A program made the translations under genes and the position numbers. DNA of 64,000 nucleotides from Comamonas koreensis (GTDB taxonomy: Bacteria; Pseudomonadota; Gammaproteobacteria; Burkholderiales; Burkholderiaceae_C), in assembly GCF_014076495.1 (NCBI RefSeq), contig NZ_CP043575.1, positions 4,836,001 through 4,900,000 of the forward strand, given 5' to 3'. Positions 54,778-63,528 of the stretch are shown in pieces. Position 1 is the stretch's first letter, and each line of letters opens with the position of its first letter. Below the pieces are notes generated by a model. It made no database searches. It was given only the letters and a program-made list of their open reading frames with translations, and had not been told where the DNA came from.

Positions 54778-55575
54778 CTACTCCGCCACCGCGCTGCTGA
54801 ACTCACGCCGGAACTGCTCGGGCGGCATGCCCGCTGCGCGCTGGAACATCGCGATAAAGGCCGAGGCCGTGCTGTAGCCCAGGTCAAAGGCAATCTCCTG
54901 CACCGTCCGGCCCTGGCCCAGCGCATCCACCGCGCAAAGGTGGCGCAGGCGCTGGCGCCATTCGGCCAGGCCCATGCCCAGCTCCTGGTGGCAGTGGCGC
55001 GCCAAGGTGCGCTCGGTCATATGCACCGAGGCCGCCCACTCGGCCATCGTGCGGCGGCTGCCGGGCTCGGCCTTGAGGGCATCGAGCACGCTGACGAGCG
55101 CCCGGGTCTGGGCGGCGGGCAAAAAACTGTGCTCCGAGGGCGCCAGCCGCAGCTGGTCCACCATCACTTCGGCCAGGCGCAGGTCCTCGGGCGCCGCGGG
55201 CCGGCGTATGTCGCGCTGGGCCAGATCGGCCAGGATGCTGCGCACGATGGCGCTGATGCGCAGGATGCAGGCCTGCTGGGGCAGGCCCGTGCACAGCGCT
55301 GGCTGCACATAAAACGAGCGGTAGACGGCAGCCTGCGGCACATAGCAGTTGTGCTCGACGGCCGGCGGTATCCAGATGCCGTACTGCGGCGGCGCCACCA
55401 GCTGCCGGCCCTGGGTGACGATGGTCATCGTGCCATGCGAGGTGTAGTTCAGATGGCCCAGCCGGTGGCGGTGCGCATCGGCAAAACTGCCGGCGGCAAA
55501 CTCGTCGTAGCGCACCAGATAGGGTGCGGTCTCCTGGTCCACGTCGTAGATCTTCAGTGCCTGGCCTGTCGCCAT
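54778..55575 (-). CDS. AraC-family transcriptional regulator
   Basis: A 265-residue regulator. The N-terminal cupin-like sensing domain contains AHRHRLGHLNYTSHGTM and PPQYGIWIPPAVEHNCY. The C-terminal domain has two helix-turn-helix units, MAEWAASVHMTERTLARHCHQELG and VQEIAFDLGYSTASAFIAMFQRAAGMPPEQFRRE. ATG 55575 has AGGAG 5-6 nt upstream; the ATG at 55593 lacks this. It is divergent from an EamA-family transporter 128 bp away. AraC regulators commonly control divergently placed transporters, so that gene is the likely target. The effector is unknown. Confidence 0.92.
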   Translation of the reverse strand: MATGQALKIYDVDQETAPYLVRYDEFAAGSFADAHRHRLGHLNYTSHGTMTIVTQGRQLVAPPQYGIWIPPAVEHNCYVPQAAVYRSFYVQPALCTGLPQQACILRISAIVRSILADLAQRDIRRPAAPEDLRLAEVMVDQLRLAPSEHSFLPAAQTRALVSVLDALKAEPGSRRTMAEWAASVHMTERTLARHCHQELGMGLAEWRQRLRHLCAVDALGQGRTVQEIAFDLGYSTASAFIAMFQRAAGMPPEQFRREFSSAVAE

Positions 55576-55607
55576 CGTGGCTCCTTGCAGCATCCGGCCA
55601 GCGCAAC

Positions 55608-55635
55608 ATGTCTGGCTTGGTGCATCAAATGTCTG
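55608..55635. promoter_or_regulatory. Candidate AraC-regulator operator (direct repeat)
   Basis: ATGTCTG occurs at 55608-55614 and again at 55629-55635, 21 bp apart (two helical turns). It is preceded by CAAC or CAAA in each copy. AraC-type proteins typically bind direct repeats at this spacing. The pair sits between the divergent regulator and transporter genes. Confidence 0.5.
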
Positions 55636-55703
55636 ATTACAGCTATAGGCTTTAAACCTGCCACAGCGATGATAGCAGCCAGACGTTTTTAAGTTCTACT
55701 CCC

Positions 55704-56606
55704 ATGCAATACCTGTATCCGCTGCTCGCGGTCCTGATCTGGTCGGGCAACACCGTCGTCAGCAAACAAGCCGCTGGCGCCATCGCCCCCATTGAAATCG
55801 GCTTTTTGCGCTGGGTGCTGGCGGTGCTGCTGGTCACCCCCGTGCTGCTGCCGGCGGTCTGGCGCAACCGCGAGGCCATCCGGTGCCATGCCGGCCAGAT
55901 CCTGGTGCTGGGCATTTTGGGCATGGTGGTCTACCAAAGCTGCGCCTACTTTGCCGCCGCGTACACCACGGCCACACACATGGGCATCATCCTGACCCTG
56001 TCGCCGCTGGTGGTGCTGGGCATCTGCGTAGGCCTGCTCGGCCAGGTGCTGACGGCCGGCGGCGCCATCGGCTCGGTGCTGGCCTTTGCCGGGGTGGTGC
56101 TGGTGATCAGCGAAGGGCATCCCGCATCGCTGCTGGACCACGGCATCAACCGCGGCGATCTGCTGATGCTGCTGGCCTGCCTGGCCTATGCGGCCTACAA
56201 CATCCTGCTCAAGCGCTGGGCCATGCCGCGCGTGCCCAGCTGGCAGCTGCTGTACCTGCAGATGGTGGTGGCCATGTTCGCCCAACTGCCGTTCTACCTG
56301 GCCTCGCCCAAGGTCGGACTCAATGCGGACAACTGGTACCTGGTCGCGTATGCCGGCACCATGGCCTCGATTGTGGCCACCTGGATGTGGATGACCGCTG
56401 TCGCCAAGCTCGGGCCCAGCCGCTCGATCATGTTCTTCAACCTGACCCCGCTGCTGACGGCGCTGATCGCCTCGGCCTGGGCCAAGGAGCAGTTGCACAG
56501 CTACCTGTGGATCGGCGGGGCGATGACCATTTTGGGCGTGCTGCTGGCCGAGTTGTGGAAAACGCCACTGCGCCGCGCCAGGGACGCGGCCAGCAGCGTG
56601 GTCTGA
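55704..56606 (+). CDS. EamA/DMT-family transporter
   Basis: A 300-residue drug/metabolite transporter with ten predicted helices made of two EamA repeats. The first begins YPLLAVLIWSGNTVVSKQAAG and the second DLLMLLACLAYAAYNILLKRW. The AYFAAAYTTATHMGIILTLSP helix is typical. The substrate is unknown; the divergent AraC regulator may sense it. The gene ends 5 bp before the stop of a small convergent membrane ORF. Confidence 0.92.
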   Translation: MQYLYPLLAVLIWSGNTVVSKQAAGAIAPIEIGFLRWVLAVLLVTPVLLPAVWRNREAIRCHAGQILVLGILGMVVYQSCAYFAAAYTTATHMGIILTLSPLVVLGICVGLLGQVLTAGGAIGSVLAFAGVVLVISEGHPASLLDHGINRGDLLMLLACLAYAAYNILLKRWAMPRVPSWQLLYLQMVVAMFAQLPFYLASPKVGLNADNWYLVAYAGTMASIVATWMWMTAVAKLGPSRSIMFFNLTPLLTALIASAWAKEQLHSYLWIGGAMTILGVLLAELWKTPLRRARDAASSVV

Positions 56607-56610
56607 CCTT

Positions 56611-56781
56611 TCAGCCCATCGACAAAAGGTCGTAGATGATCCTGGCCATCAGCGCCAGCAGGCCACAGACCGATACCAGCATCAGCCAGGGCGCCCAGAC
56701 CTTGTCGCGCCAGGAAAAGCCCAGCAGCAGGCTGACGCAGCAGACGCCCAGCAGAACCAGGGTGGTGTTGAAACTCAGCAA
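56611..56781 (-). CDS. Small membrane protein, possible
   Basis: A 56-residue reading frame with two hydrophobic helices (TTLVLLGVCCVSLLLGFSW and WLMLVSVCGLLALMARIIYDLL). I propose TTG 56781 as the start because AAGGAGG lies 4 nt before it; the longer frame from 56892 begins with poorly hydrophobic sequence. It is a DUF-like tiny membrane protein that I do not recognise. The function is unknown and homologues were not searched. It lies between the convergent transporter and the divergent cysK. Confidence 0.55.
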   Translation of the reverse strand: MLSFNTTLVLLGVCCVSLLLGFSWRDKVWAPWLMLVSVCGLLALMARIIYDLLSMG

Positions 56782-56917
56782 ACGGCCTCCTTGCACGGCG
56801 ATGATGTTCAGTGCCCATCTTCGGTCGATGGGCTGCTGGCGGTATTGACAGCCATCAAGGAAAGACCGGTGGGCGGGTGTCTGTAGTCCCATGTCGTTAA
56901 GAACATCTTGGACATAT

Positions 56918-56940
56918 TGATATTCCAGCCGGAATGATCA
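56918..56940. promoter_or_regulatory. Imperfect palindrome upstream of cysK
   Basis: TGATATTCC-AGCC-GGAATGATCA, an inverted repeat with one extra G in the right arm, lies 63 bp before the cysK start. It could be an operator in the cysK promoter. The factor is unknown, since a CysB site is not recognisable by consensus. The remaining sequence between the small ORF and cysK shows no gene. Confidence 0.35.
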
Positions 56941-57002
56941 ACTGCGTCACAATGGTTCAGCTATTTCCACCCCCTTGTTCATCCTGATCCGCTGGAGGCA
57001 CC

Positions 57003-57920
57003 ATGAAAGTTGAGAATATTCTGCACACCATTGGCAATACGCCGGTGGTCCATATCAACCGCTTGTTCGGCGCTGGCGCCCAGGTCTGGATCAAGTCCGA
57101 GCGCAGCAATCCCGGCGGCTCCATCAAGGACCGCATCGCGCTGGCGATGATCGAAGATGCCGAAAAGACCGGCGCGCTCAAGCCCGGCGGCACCATCATC
57201 GAGCCCACCAGCGGCAACACCGGCGTGGGCCTGGCGCTCGTCGCCGCCGTCAAGGGCTACAAGCTCATCCTGGTGATGCCCGAGAGCATGTCCATCGAGC
57301 GCCGCCGCCTGATGCTGGCCTATGGCGCCAGCTTTGACCTGACCCCCAAGGAAAAAGGCATGAAGGGCGCGATCGCCCGCGCCGAAGAGCTGGCCGCCCA
57401 AACCCCAGGCTCGTGGATTCCGCAGCAGTTCGAAAACCCGGCCAACACGGCGGTGCATGAGCGCACCACCGCCCAAGAGCTGCTGGCCGATTTCCCCGAT
57501 GGCATCGATGTGCTGATCACCGGTGTCGGCACTGGTGGCCATTTGTCGGGCGTGGCCCATGTGCTCAAGGCCAAGTTCCCGCAGCTCAAGGTCTATGCCG
57601 TCGAGCCCACCGCATCGCCCGTCATTTCGGGCGGCCAACCAGCCCCCCACCCGATCCAGGGCATTGGCGCCGGCTTTATCCCGCGCAACCTCGATACCAG
57701 CGTGCTCGACGGCGTGATCCAGGTCGATGCCGAGCCCGCCCGTGAATACGCGCGCCGCGCGGCCCGCGAAGAAGGCCTGCTGGTCGGCATCTCGTCGGGT
57801 GCCACGCTGGCCGCCATTGCACAAAAGCTGCCCGATCTGCCCCCCAACGCCAAAGTGCTGGGCTTTGCCTATGACACCGGCGAGCGCTACCTGTCGGTGG
57901 AAGGCTTTCTGCCGGCCTGA
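57003..57920 (+). CDS. cysK: Cysteine synthase A (O-acetylserine sulfhydrylase)
   Basis: This enzyme makes cysteine from O-acetylserine and sulfide with PLP. The 305-residue protein begins [21 protein letters not shown]. The PLP lysine is in [12 protein letters not shown] (near residue 43), the substrate loop is PTSGNTGVG, the phosphate-binding loop is GTGGHLSG near residue 178, and the C-terminal [10 protein letters not shown] is present. This is closer to CysK than CysM, though the two cannot be separated with certainty by eye. A good terminator follows, so the gene seems monocistronic. Confidence 0.94.
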   Translation: MKVENILHTIGNTPVVHINRLFGAGAQVWIKSERSNPGGSIKDRIALAMIEDAEKTGALKPGGTIIEPTSGNTGVGLALVAAVKGYKLILVMPESMSIERRRLMLAYGASFDLTPKEKGMKGAIARAEELAAQTPGSWIPQQFENPANTAVHERTTAQELLADFPDGIDVLITGVGTGGHLSGVAHVLKAKFPQLKVYAVEPTASPVISGGQPAPHPIQGIGAGFIPRNLDTSVLDGVIQVDAEPAREYARRAAREEGLLVGISSGATLAAIAQKLPDLPPNAKVLGFAYDTGERYLSVEGFLPA

Positions 57921-57949
57921 TCACCGCCCACGGCGCTCCGCCCACTGCT

Positions 57950-57979
57950 GCCCCTGGCCTCCTGGCCAGGGGCTTTTTT
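57950..57979 (+). terminator. Rho-independent terminator of cysK
   Basis: A 10-bp GC-rich stem (57950-57959 with 57964-57973, GCCCCTGGCC) and a 4-nt loop are followed by six T residues. It lies 30 bp behind the cysK stop. Confidence 0.92.
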
Positions 57980-58184
57980 ATTACCTATCGTCACATCAAA
58001 ATAGATAAGGCTGGTTAATTTCGGGGAGCAGCCGTGCCATATTGCAGGCCGGGCGCGTTTTTCACCCCGGGTCTTTGCCGGCTCTCTTCTGCCGCCATTC
58101 CGATGGGTTCATACCCGGCCCCTGGCCAAGGCTACGCACCCGCTCTTCCACCCCGAAATACCACAACACCAAGGAGGCTCAGTG

Positions 58185-59684
58185 ATGCAATTTTCCTGGA
58201 ACGATCCCACGGCGATCATGTTCGCCATCTACCTGGTGGCCATGCTCGCCATCGGCTGGCTCGGCTACCTAGGCACGAAGAACCTGTCCGACTACATCCT
58301 GGGCGGCCGCAGCCTGGGCAGTTTTGTGACTGCACTCTCGGCCGGGGCCTCGGACATGAGCGGCTGGCTGCTGATGGGCCTGCCCGGGGCCATCTACGCC
58401 ACCGGTCTGTCCGAATCCTGGATTGCGATCGGGCTGGTCTTCGGCGCCTACCTCAACTGGTTCTTTGTAGCTGGCCGCCTGCGCCTCTACACCGAGCGTG
58501 CCGGCAATGCGCTGACCTTGCCCGACTACCTGGCCAACCGCTTTGAGGACCGCAGCAACGTGCTGCGCATCGTTACCGCGCTGGTCATCCTGGTGTTCTT
58601 CACGCTGTACTGCGCATCGGGCGTCGTTGCAGGCGCGCGCCTGTTCGAGAACATGTTCGGCATGCCCTACACCACCGCGCTGTGGGTGGGCGCAGCTTGC
58701 ACCATCGCCTATGTGCTGATTGGCGGCTTTCTGGCCGTGAGCTGGACCGACACCATCCAGGCCTCGCTGATGATCACCGCGCTGCTGCTGGCACCGGTGA
58801 TTGCCTGGCTGGCCGTGCAGGGCCAGCTGCAGCCCGGCCAGGACCTGCATGCCATCGTCGCGGCAGAAAAGTTCGATCTGCTGCGCGGCGCCAGCGTTGC
58901 GGGCATCGCCTCGCTGCTGGCCTGGGGCCTGGGCTACTTTGGCCAGCCGCATATCCTGGTGCGCTTCATGGCCGCCTCATCGGTGCAGACCATTCCGGCC
59001 GCACGCCGCATCAGCATGGCCTGGATGGTGCTGTGCCTGGGCGGTGCCGTGGCGGTGGGCTTTATCGGCATTCCGTATTTCGCCGCCCACCCGGAAGGCG
59101 CTGCCGCGGTGAACGCCAATGCCGAGACCGTGTTCATGGAGATCACCAAGCAGCTGTTCAACCCCTGGATTGCCGGCGCCTTGCTGGCCGCCATCCTGGC
59201 TGCGGTGATGAGCACCTTGTCCTGCCAGCTGCTGGTGTGCTCCAGCGCGCTGACCGAAGACATCTACCGCGTCTTTGTGCGCAAGCAGGCGAGCCAGACC
59301 GAGCTGGTCTGGGTGGGCCGCGCGATGGTGCTGCTGGTAGCGCTGATTGCCATTGCCATTGCGAGCAACCCCGAGGCCAAGGTGCTGGGCATGGTGAGCT
59401 ACGCCTGGGCGGGTTTTGGTGCAGCCTTTGGCCCGGTCATCATCCTGTCCTTGTTCTGGAGCCGCATGACGCGTGGCGGCGCACTGGCCGGCATCATCGT
59501 CGGGGCCGTCACCGTGCTGGTCTGGAAGCAGCTTGGCTGGCTGGGCCTGTACGAGATCATCCCCGGTTTTGCCTTCGCCTGGATCGCCGCTGTGGTCGTG
59601 AGCCGCATGGGCCCGCCGCCTTCGACCACCATGCAGCAGGCCCATGCCGATGTAGAGCGCGAGTTCTCCCAACTGCAGCGCTGA
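58185..59684 (+). CDS. putP: Sodium/proline symporter PutP
   Basis: PutP imports proline with Na+. The 499-residue SSSF protein has about 13 helices. SDYILGGRSLGSFVTALSAGASDMSGWLLMGLPG (residues 33-66) carries the sodium-site Ser and Asp residues. GFLAVSWTDTIQASLMI and the GYFGQPHILVRFMA motif are characteristic of proline symporters. ATG 58185 is preferred because AGGAGG lies 7 nt before it; the GTG just upstream is 4 nt from it. No putA is in the window. The 200-bp leader after the cysK terminator has no clear gene. Confidence 0.94.
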   Translation: MQFSWNDPTAIMFAIYLVAMLAIGWLGYLGTKNLSDYILGGRSLGSFVTALSAGASDMSGWLLMGLPGAIYATGLSESWIAIGLVFGAYLNWFFVAGRLRLYTERAGNALTLPDYLANRFEDRSNVLRIVTALVILVFFTLYCASGVVAGARLFENMFGMPYTTALWVGAACTIAYVLIGGFLAVSWTDTIQASLMITALLLAPVIAWLAVQGQLQPGQDLHAIVAAEKFDLLRGASVAGIASLLAWGLGYFGQPHILVRFMAASSVQTIPAARRISMAWMVLCLGGAVAVGFIGIPYFAAHPEGAAAVNANAETVFMEITKQLFNPWIAGALLAAILAAVMSTLSCQLLVCSSALTEDIYRVFVRKQASQTELVWVGRAMVLLVALIAIAIASNPEAKVLGMVSYAWAGFGAAFGPVIILSLFWSRMTRGGALAGIIVGAVTVLVWKQLGWLGLYEIIPGFAFAWIAAVVVSRMGPPPSTTMQQAHADVEREFSQLQR

Positions 59685-59701
59685 TCGCCTCTTAGTACCC
59701 C

Positions 59702-59737
59702 AAAGCAAAGGCCGCTCCGAGGAGCGGCTTTTGCTTG
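59702..59737. terminator. Bidirectional terminator between putP and tctA
   Basis: The stem GCCGCTCC with GGAGCGGC (about 59712-59728) and AAGCAAA/TTTGCTT flanks gives A-rich and T-rich sides. It serves convergent putP (plus) and tctA (minus), which end at 59684 and 59750. Confidence 0.85.
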
Positions 59738-59749
59738 GGGCAGCGAGCC

Positions 59750-61303
59750 TTACTTGGCCACCACCACGCCAGCGTCCGAGGTCTCCTGCGCGATGGCCTG
59801 GGCCACCTTACTCACGCCCGAGCGCTTGCGCCAGGCCGACCAGGTCACGGCAGCGAGCAGGAACAGGCTGATGCAGACAAAGGTCGCGCTGATGGGGCGC
59901 TGCATGAAGACCATCATGTCGCCACGGGACAGCAGAAGCGCACGGCGGAAGTTCTCCTCCATCATCGGCCCCAGCACAAAGCCCAGCATGATGGGGGCGA
60001 CAGAGAAGTCCAGCACCATCAAGACGGCGCCGATGATGCCGAAGGCCAGCACCTCCCAGATATGGAACAGGCTGTTTTGCGTGGTGAACACACCCACTGC
60101 AATGAAGAACATCGCCGAAGGGAACAGGTACTTGTACGGCACGGCCAGCATCTTGACCCAGACGCCGATCAGCGGCACGTTCAGAATCATCAAGATCACA
60201 TTACCGATCCAGAAGCTGGCGATCAGGCCCCAGAAAATGTCCGGATGCTCGGTGATCAGCTGAGGACCGGGCTGAATGCCCTGGATCAGCAGCGCGCCCA
60301 GCAGCAGCGCCATCACCGCATCACCGGGAATGCCCAGGCTCATGGTCGGGATGAAGTCCACCTGGGTCTTCGAGTGCGCGGAGGCCTCGGGGGCTGCCAC
60401 GCCAGCGATCATGCCGGTACCAAAACGGCTTGGGTCCTTGGCCACCTTTTGCTCCAGCGCATAGGCGATGAAGGTGGTGATGGTCGGGCCCGTGCCGGGC
60501 ATCGCACCAAACAAGGTGCCCACGGCCGTGCCGCGCACCATCGGCCAGAAGGCTTCCTTGAGCTCGGCCATCGAAGGGCGCATGTCACGGATGCGCATCT
60601 TGGTGTTGCTGGTGATCGCCTTCATCTTGTTGACGTTGAGCAGGAAGTCGGCAATACCGAACAAGCCCATCGCCACCGCCACCATCTCCAGGCCATCGCT
60701 CAGGTCCGGGATGTCGAACGCAAAGCGGAAGGTGCCGCTGTTCACGTCGGTGCCAACGATGCCGCAGAGCAGGCCGAACAAGGTCATCGCCACGCCCTTG
60801 AGCGGCGAGCCGCGCGACATGGTCGAGCCCGCCAGCAGGCCCAGCAGCATGATGGAGAACAGCTCGGCCGGGCCAAACTTGAACGCGATCGTGGTCAGCA
60901 GTGGCGAGGCGAAGATCATCACGATGATGCCGACCGAGGCCGCAAAGAACGAGCAGATCATCGTGATCCCCAGCGCCGTTCCGCCCTTGCCCTTCTTGGT
61001 CATTGGGTAGCCGTCCAGGCAGGTCACTGCATGGGGCGGGTGCGATGGCAGGTTCAGCAAGATTGCGCCGATGGCGCCGCCGTACTGGGAGCCGTAGAAG
61101 ATACCGGCCAGCATCAGGATGGCAGGCACCGGATGCATGGTGTAGGTCAGTGGCAGCAGAATGGAGATCGCCGACAGCGCGCCCATGCCCGGCAATACGC
61201 CGATCAGGTTGCCCACCAGCACGCCGAAAAACGACCACATCAGGTTATGGCCCTGGAAGGCGATGCCAAAGCCGTACCAGAGGTCTTGCAATGCTTGTCC
61301 CAT
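59750..61303 (-). CDS. tctA: Tripartite tricarboxylate transporter large permease TctA
   Basis: TctA is the 12-helix permease of the TctCBA system that imports citrate and related carboxylates. The 517-residue protein has FFGVLVGNLIGVLPGMGALSAI, FYGSQYGGAIGAILLNLPSHP and the second repeat GTAVGTLFGAMPGTGPTI. Later comes the FIPTMSLGIPGDAVMALLLGA repeat. It starts 3 nt after the tctB stop, so the two subunits are coupled. No TctC periplasmic binding protein gene is in the window. Confidence 0.94.
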   Translation of the reverse strand: MGQALQDLWYGFGIAFQGHNLMWSFFGVLVGNLIGVLPGMGALSAISILLPLTYTMHPVPAILMLAGIFYGSQYGGAIGAILLNLPSHPPHAVTCLDGYPMTKKGKGGTALGITMICSFFAASVGIIVMIFASPLLTTIAFKFGPAELFSIMLLGLLAGSTMSRGSPLKGVAMTLFGLLCGIVGTDVNSGTFRFAFDIPDLSDGLEMVAVAMGLFGIADFLLNVNKMKAITSNTKMRIRDMRPSMAELKEAFWPMVRGTAVGTLFGAMPGTGPTITTFIAYALEQKVAKDPSRFGTGMIAGVAAPEASAHSKTQVDFIPTMSLGIPGDAVMALLLGALLIQGIQPGPQLITEHPDIFWGLIASFWIGNVILMILNVPLIGVWVKMLAVPYKYLFPSAMFFIAVGVFTTQNSLFHIWEVLAFGIIGAVLMVLDFSVAPIMLGFVLGPMMEENFRRALLLSRGDMMVFMQRPISATFVCISLFLLAAVTWSAWRKRSGVSKVAQAIAQETSDAGVVVAK

Positions 61304-61306
61304 GGC

Positions 61307-61789
61307 TTACATCCCCCACCTGACCAGCGGCATCTGCACCTGCAGCGCCCACCAGAAAATCACCACGGCGACGATCATCATCGACATGGCCAGCACGAAG
61401 CAGGCCATCACGCTGTTGCTGCGGTCACCCAAAGCACAGATAAACACGATGGCAAAGGTCGCGGGCAGCAGGCCCAGGTATTCGCCACAGAAGTAAAAGG
61501 CAATGGTGCCCAGGATGATGCAAGCAGCGCCCCGGAAATCGGGAATCTCATGCTTGTGTCCCACCAGCGCCGCCTCGTCGCCGGTGCCTGTTTTCTTGGC
61601 GTTCAGCGCGATCAGCACGCCCGTGAGCGCCAGCAAAATGCCGACCGCAAACGGGAAGTAGCCCGGACCCATGTGGGCCAGCGAGCCAATGTTGTAGCTT
61701 TGCGCCGCATAGGCCGCGCTGCCACCGAGCAGGATCATCAGCGCGCCGCCGTAGTAATCCTTGTTGTAGTTCTTGCCGCCGGCGCTCAT
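61307..61789 (-). CDS. tctB: Tripartite tricarboxylate transporter small permease TctB
   Basis: TctB is the four-helix membrane subunit of the TctCBA transporter. The 160-residue protein begins NYNKDYYGGALMILLGGSAAYAA. SLAHMGPGYFPFAVGILLALTGVLIALNA is the TctB hallmark, and two C-terminal helices follow. ATG 61789 is chosen because AAGGAG lies about 6 nt upstream; the open frame continues to 61939 but that portion is unlike TctB. Its start overlaps the stop of a 22-codon leader ORF. Confidence 0.9.
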   Translation of the reverse strand: MSAGGKNYNKDYYGGALMILLGGSAAYAAQSYNIGSLAHMGPGYFPFAVGILLALTGVLIALNAKKTGTGDEAALVGHKHEIPDFRGAACIILGTIAFYFCGEYLGLLPATFAIVFICALGDRSNSVMACFVLAMSMMIVAVVIFWWALQVQMPLVRWGM

Positions 61790-61854
61790 GGCCGCTCCTT
61801 GGCGGGCGCCCGGCGCCCCTGCACACCCGCAAGGGTGGACCTGTGTTGACCCAT
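61786..61854 (-). CDS. 22-residue leader peptide upstream of tctB
   Basis: A short ORF (MGQHRSTLAGVQGRRAPAKE then RP) with a good AAGGAG ribosome site 6 nt before its ATG. Its TGA overlaps the tctB ATG (ATGA). It is very basic. This architecture fits a translationally coupled leader. Whether it is made or is an attenuation device is unknown. It is too short for homology. Confidence 0.5.
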   Translation of the reverse strand: MGQHRSTLAGVQGRRAPAKERP

Positions 61855-61987
61855 GTTCGTCTCCTTTTCTTACAACTTGCGCGGAAAGTCTAGAAAACGA
61901 AGCTGCCAAACACCTGCCAAATGTCAGAGGGGGCCGCAAAATACGTAAATCTACTTAGCGAAAACAGTCCCGCAAAGGACAGCGCGC

Positions 61988-63523
61988 TCAGGCGGGATCG
62001 CGGGCCACAGGCAGGCGCACCAGGGCGGTCAGCCCCCGGCCGGCAACGCCATCACGGGCCTCGCCATCGTCCAGCAGCAGCTCACCGTGGAAGCGCTGCA
62101 CATAGGCCCGGGCAATGGCCAGGCCCAGGCCCGATCCGCCCGGCGCCTGCGCAGCATCAGGCTGCAAGCGGCTAAAGCGCGCAAAGGCGCGCTCACGGTC
62201 CTCGGGCGCAATGCCGGGGCCGTTGTCCTGCACGCGGATCTGCACCCAGGCCCCGTCACGCTGCACCGAGACATTGATGCGGCCCCGGGCTGGCGTGTAG
62301 GCAATCGCGTTGTGCACCAGGTTGGCCAGCAGCTCATAGACGGCGGTGGCGGGGGCCTGCACTGCTGCGGCCATCGCGGCGCCCGGGTCGGCCTCGCCCT
62401 CGGCATCGCCCTCAAAATCCTGGCCACGCACATCGATCCAGCCCAGGTCCTGCTGCTTGTCCAGCGCCAGCGGCAGGTAGGCCAGCACCACCTCACGCGC
62501 CACCGTATTGGCGTCGCAGACCTCGCCCTCCCGGGCCTGCTGCACGGCAGGCTGGCTGGCATGGGCCAGCGCCAGCAGCTGCTCGGACACGCGGCGGCCG
62601 CGCTGCAGTTGCTGGAGCATGCTGCGCAAGCTCGCCTGCACGGCCTCGGGATCGGTCTCGCGCAGCGCATAGGCGGCCTGCGTGCTCAGAATGGCCAGCG
62701 GCGTGCGCAGCTGGTGCGAGGCATCGGCCAGAAACTGGCGCTGCTGGGCCAGCGCATCGCGCTGCTGCGCCAGGTGCAGGTTCATCGCATCAACCAGCGG
62801 CCGCACCTCACCGGGCACGGCCTCGGTGGCCAGCGGCTGCAGGTCATCGCTGCGGCGCTGCTGCACGGCGCGGCGCAAGGCCTGGAGCGGGCGCAGGCCC
62901 CAGGCCACGCCCAGCCACACCACCAGAACCAGCACCAGCAAGGTGCGCCCATCGCGCAGCAGGCTGTCCCACATCAGGCTGCGCACCGTGCGCTCAATGC
63001 CGGCGCTGGTCTGCGCCGTCTGGATCAGCACGCGCCACTCCTGGCCCGACTGGTCATGCAGCACCCGCAGCAGCGCCAGCACCCGCACCGGCTGGTGGTC
63101 CACTTCAGCGGCGTACGACACCCGCGTGTCATCGTCTGCCGCGCGGAATGGGCGGCTGGGGTCGGCCGGGTCATGCGCGGGTTCTGGGAACTGGGCGGCG
63201 CCCAGCAACAGGCGCTGCTGGGCCCCGTCGGGGGTTTGCATCTGCACCCGCAAAAACTTGCGCCGGCTGCTGAGCACCTCGAACATCGAGATGATGTGCA
63301 GGGGCTCGTCCAGGCTCAGCTGTCCGTCACTGTCCCAACGCAGGTTGTCCGACAGCGCCTGGGCCGGCTCCAACAGACTCTGGTCATAGGCGCGCTCGAG
63401 CTCGCGTGCCAGGCTGACGCTGTCGCGCCAGCTGTCGAGCACCAGCAGGGCCATCAGCACGGGCACCAGCACCCAGAGGAGGCGCAAACGCAGGCCCGGG
63501 GAAGAACGCAGGCGCCAGCCCAT
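61988..63523 (-). CDS. Sensor histidine kinase TctE/QseC-like
   Basis: A 511-residue kinase. Helix 1 is at about residues 12-29 (LRLLWVLVPVLMALLVL). A periplasmic domain of about 150 residues follows, then helix 2 (LLVLVLVVWLGVAWGLRPL, HAMP-like). HisKA has LADASHQLRTPLAILSTQ (phospho-His), and the ATPase part has LLANLVHNAIAYTP, DNGPGIAPEDRERAF and GSGLGLAIA. TctE proteins sense tricarboxylates, and tctB/tctA lie directly downstream on the same strand, which supports that input. The start is ATG 63523, 5 bp behind the response regulator. Confidence 0.88.
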   Translation of the reverse strand: MGWRLRSSPGLRLRLLWVLVPVLMALLVLDSWRDSVSLARELERAYDQSLLEPAQALSDNLRWDSDGQLSLDEPLHIISMFEVLSSRRKFLRVQMQTPDGAQQRLLLGAAQFPEPAHDPADPSRPFRAADDDTRVSYAAEVDHQPVRVLALLRVLHDQSGQEWRVLIQTAQTSAGIERTVRSLMWDSLLRDGRTLLVLVLVVWLGVAWGLRPLQALRRAVQQRRSDDLQPLATEAVPGEVRPLVDAMNLHLAQQRDALAQQRQFLADASHQLRTPLAILSTQAAYALRETDPEAVQASLRSMLQQLQRGRRVSEQLLALAHASQPAVQQAREGEVCDANTVAREVVLAYLPLALDKQQDLGWIDVRGQDFEGDAEGEADPGAAMAAAVQAPATAVYELLANLVHNAIAYTPARGRINVSVQRDGAWVQIRVQDNGPGIAPEDRERAFARFSRLQPDAAQAPGGSGLGLAIARAYVQRFHGELLLDDGEARDGVAGRGLTALVRLPVARDPA

Positions 63524-63528
63524 GGTGG

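Noticed and set aside
59735..61849. A 704-codon plus-strand open frame across tctA and tctB
   Set aside because: It is antisense to a 12-helix permease with clear TctA motifs. The His/Gln/Arg-rich translation is the complement of hydrophobic codons.
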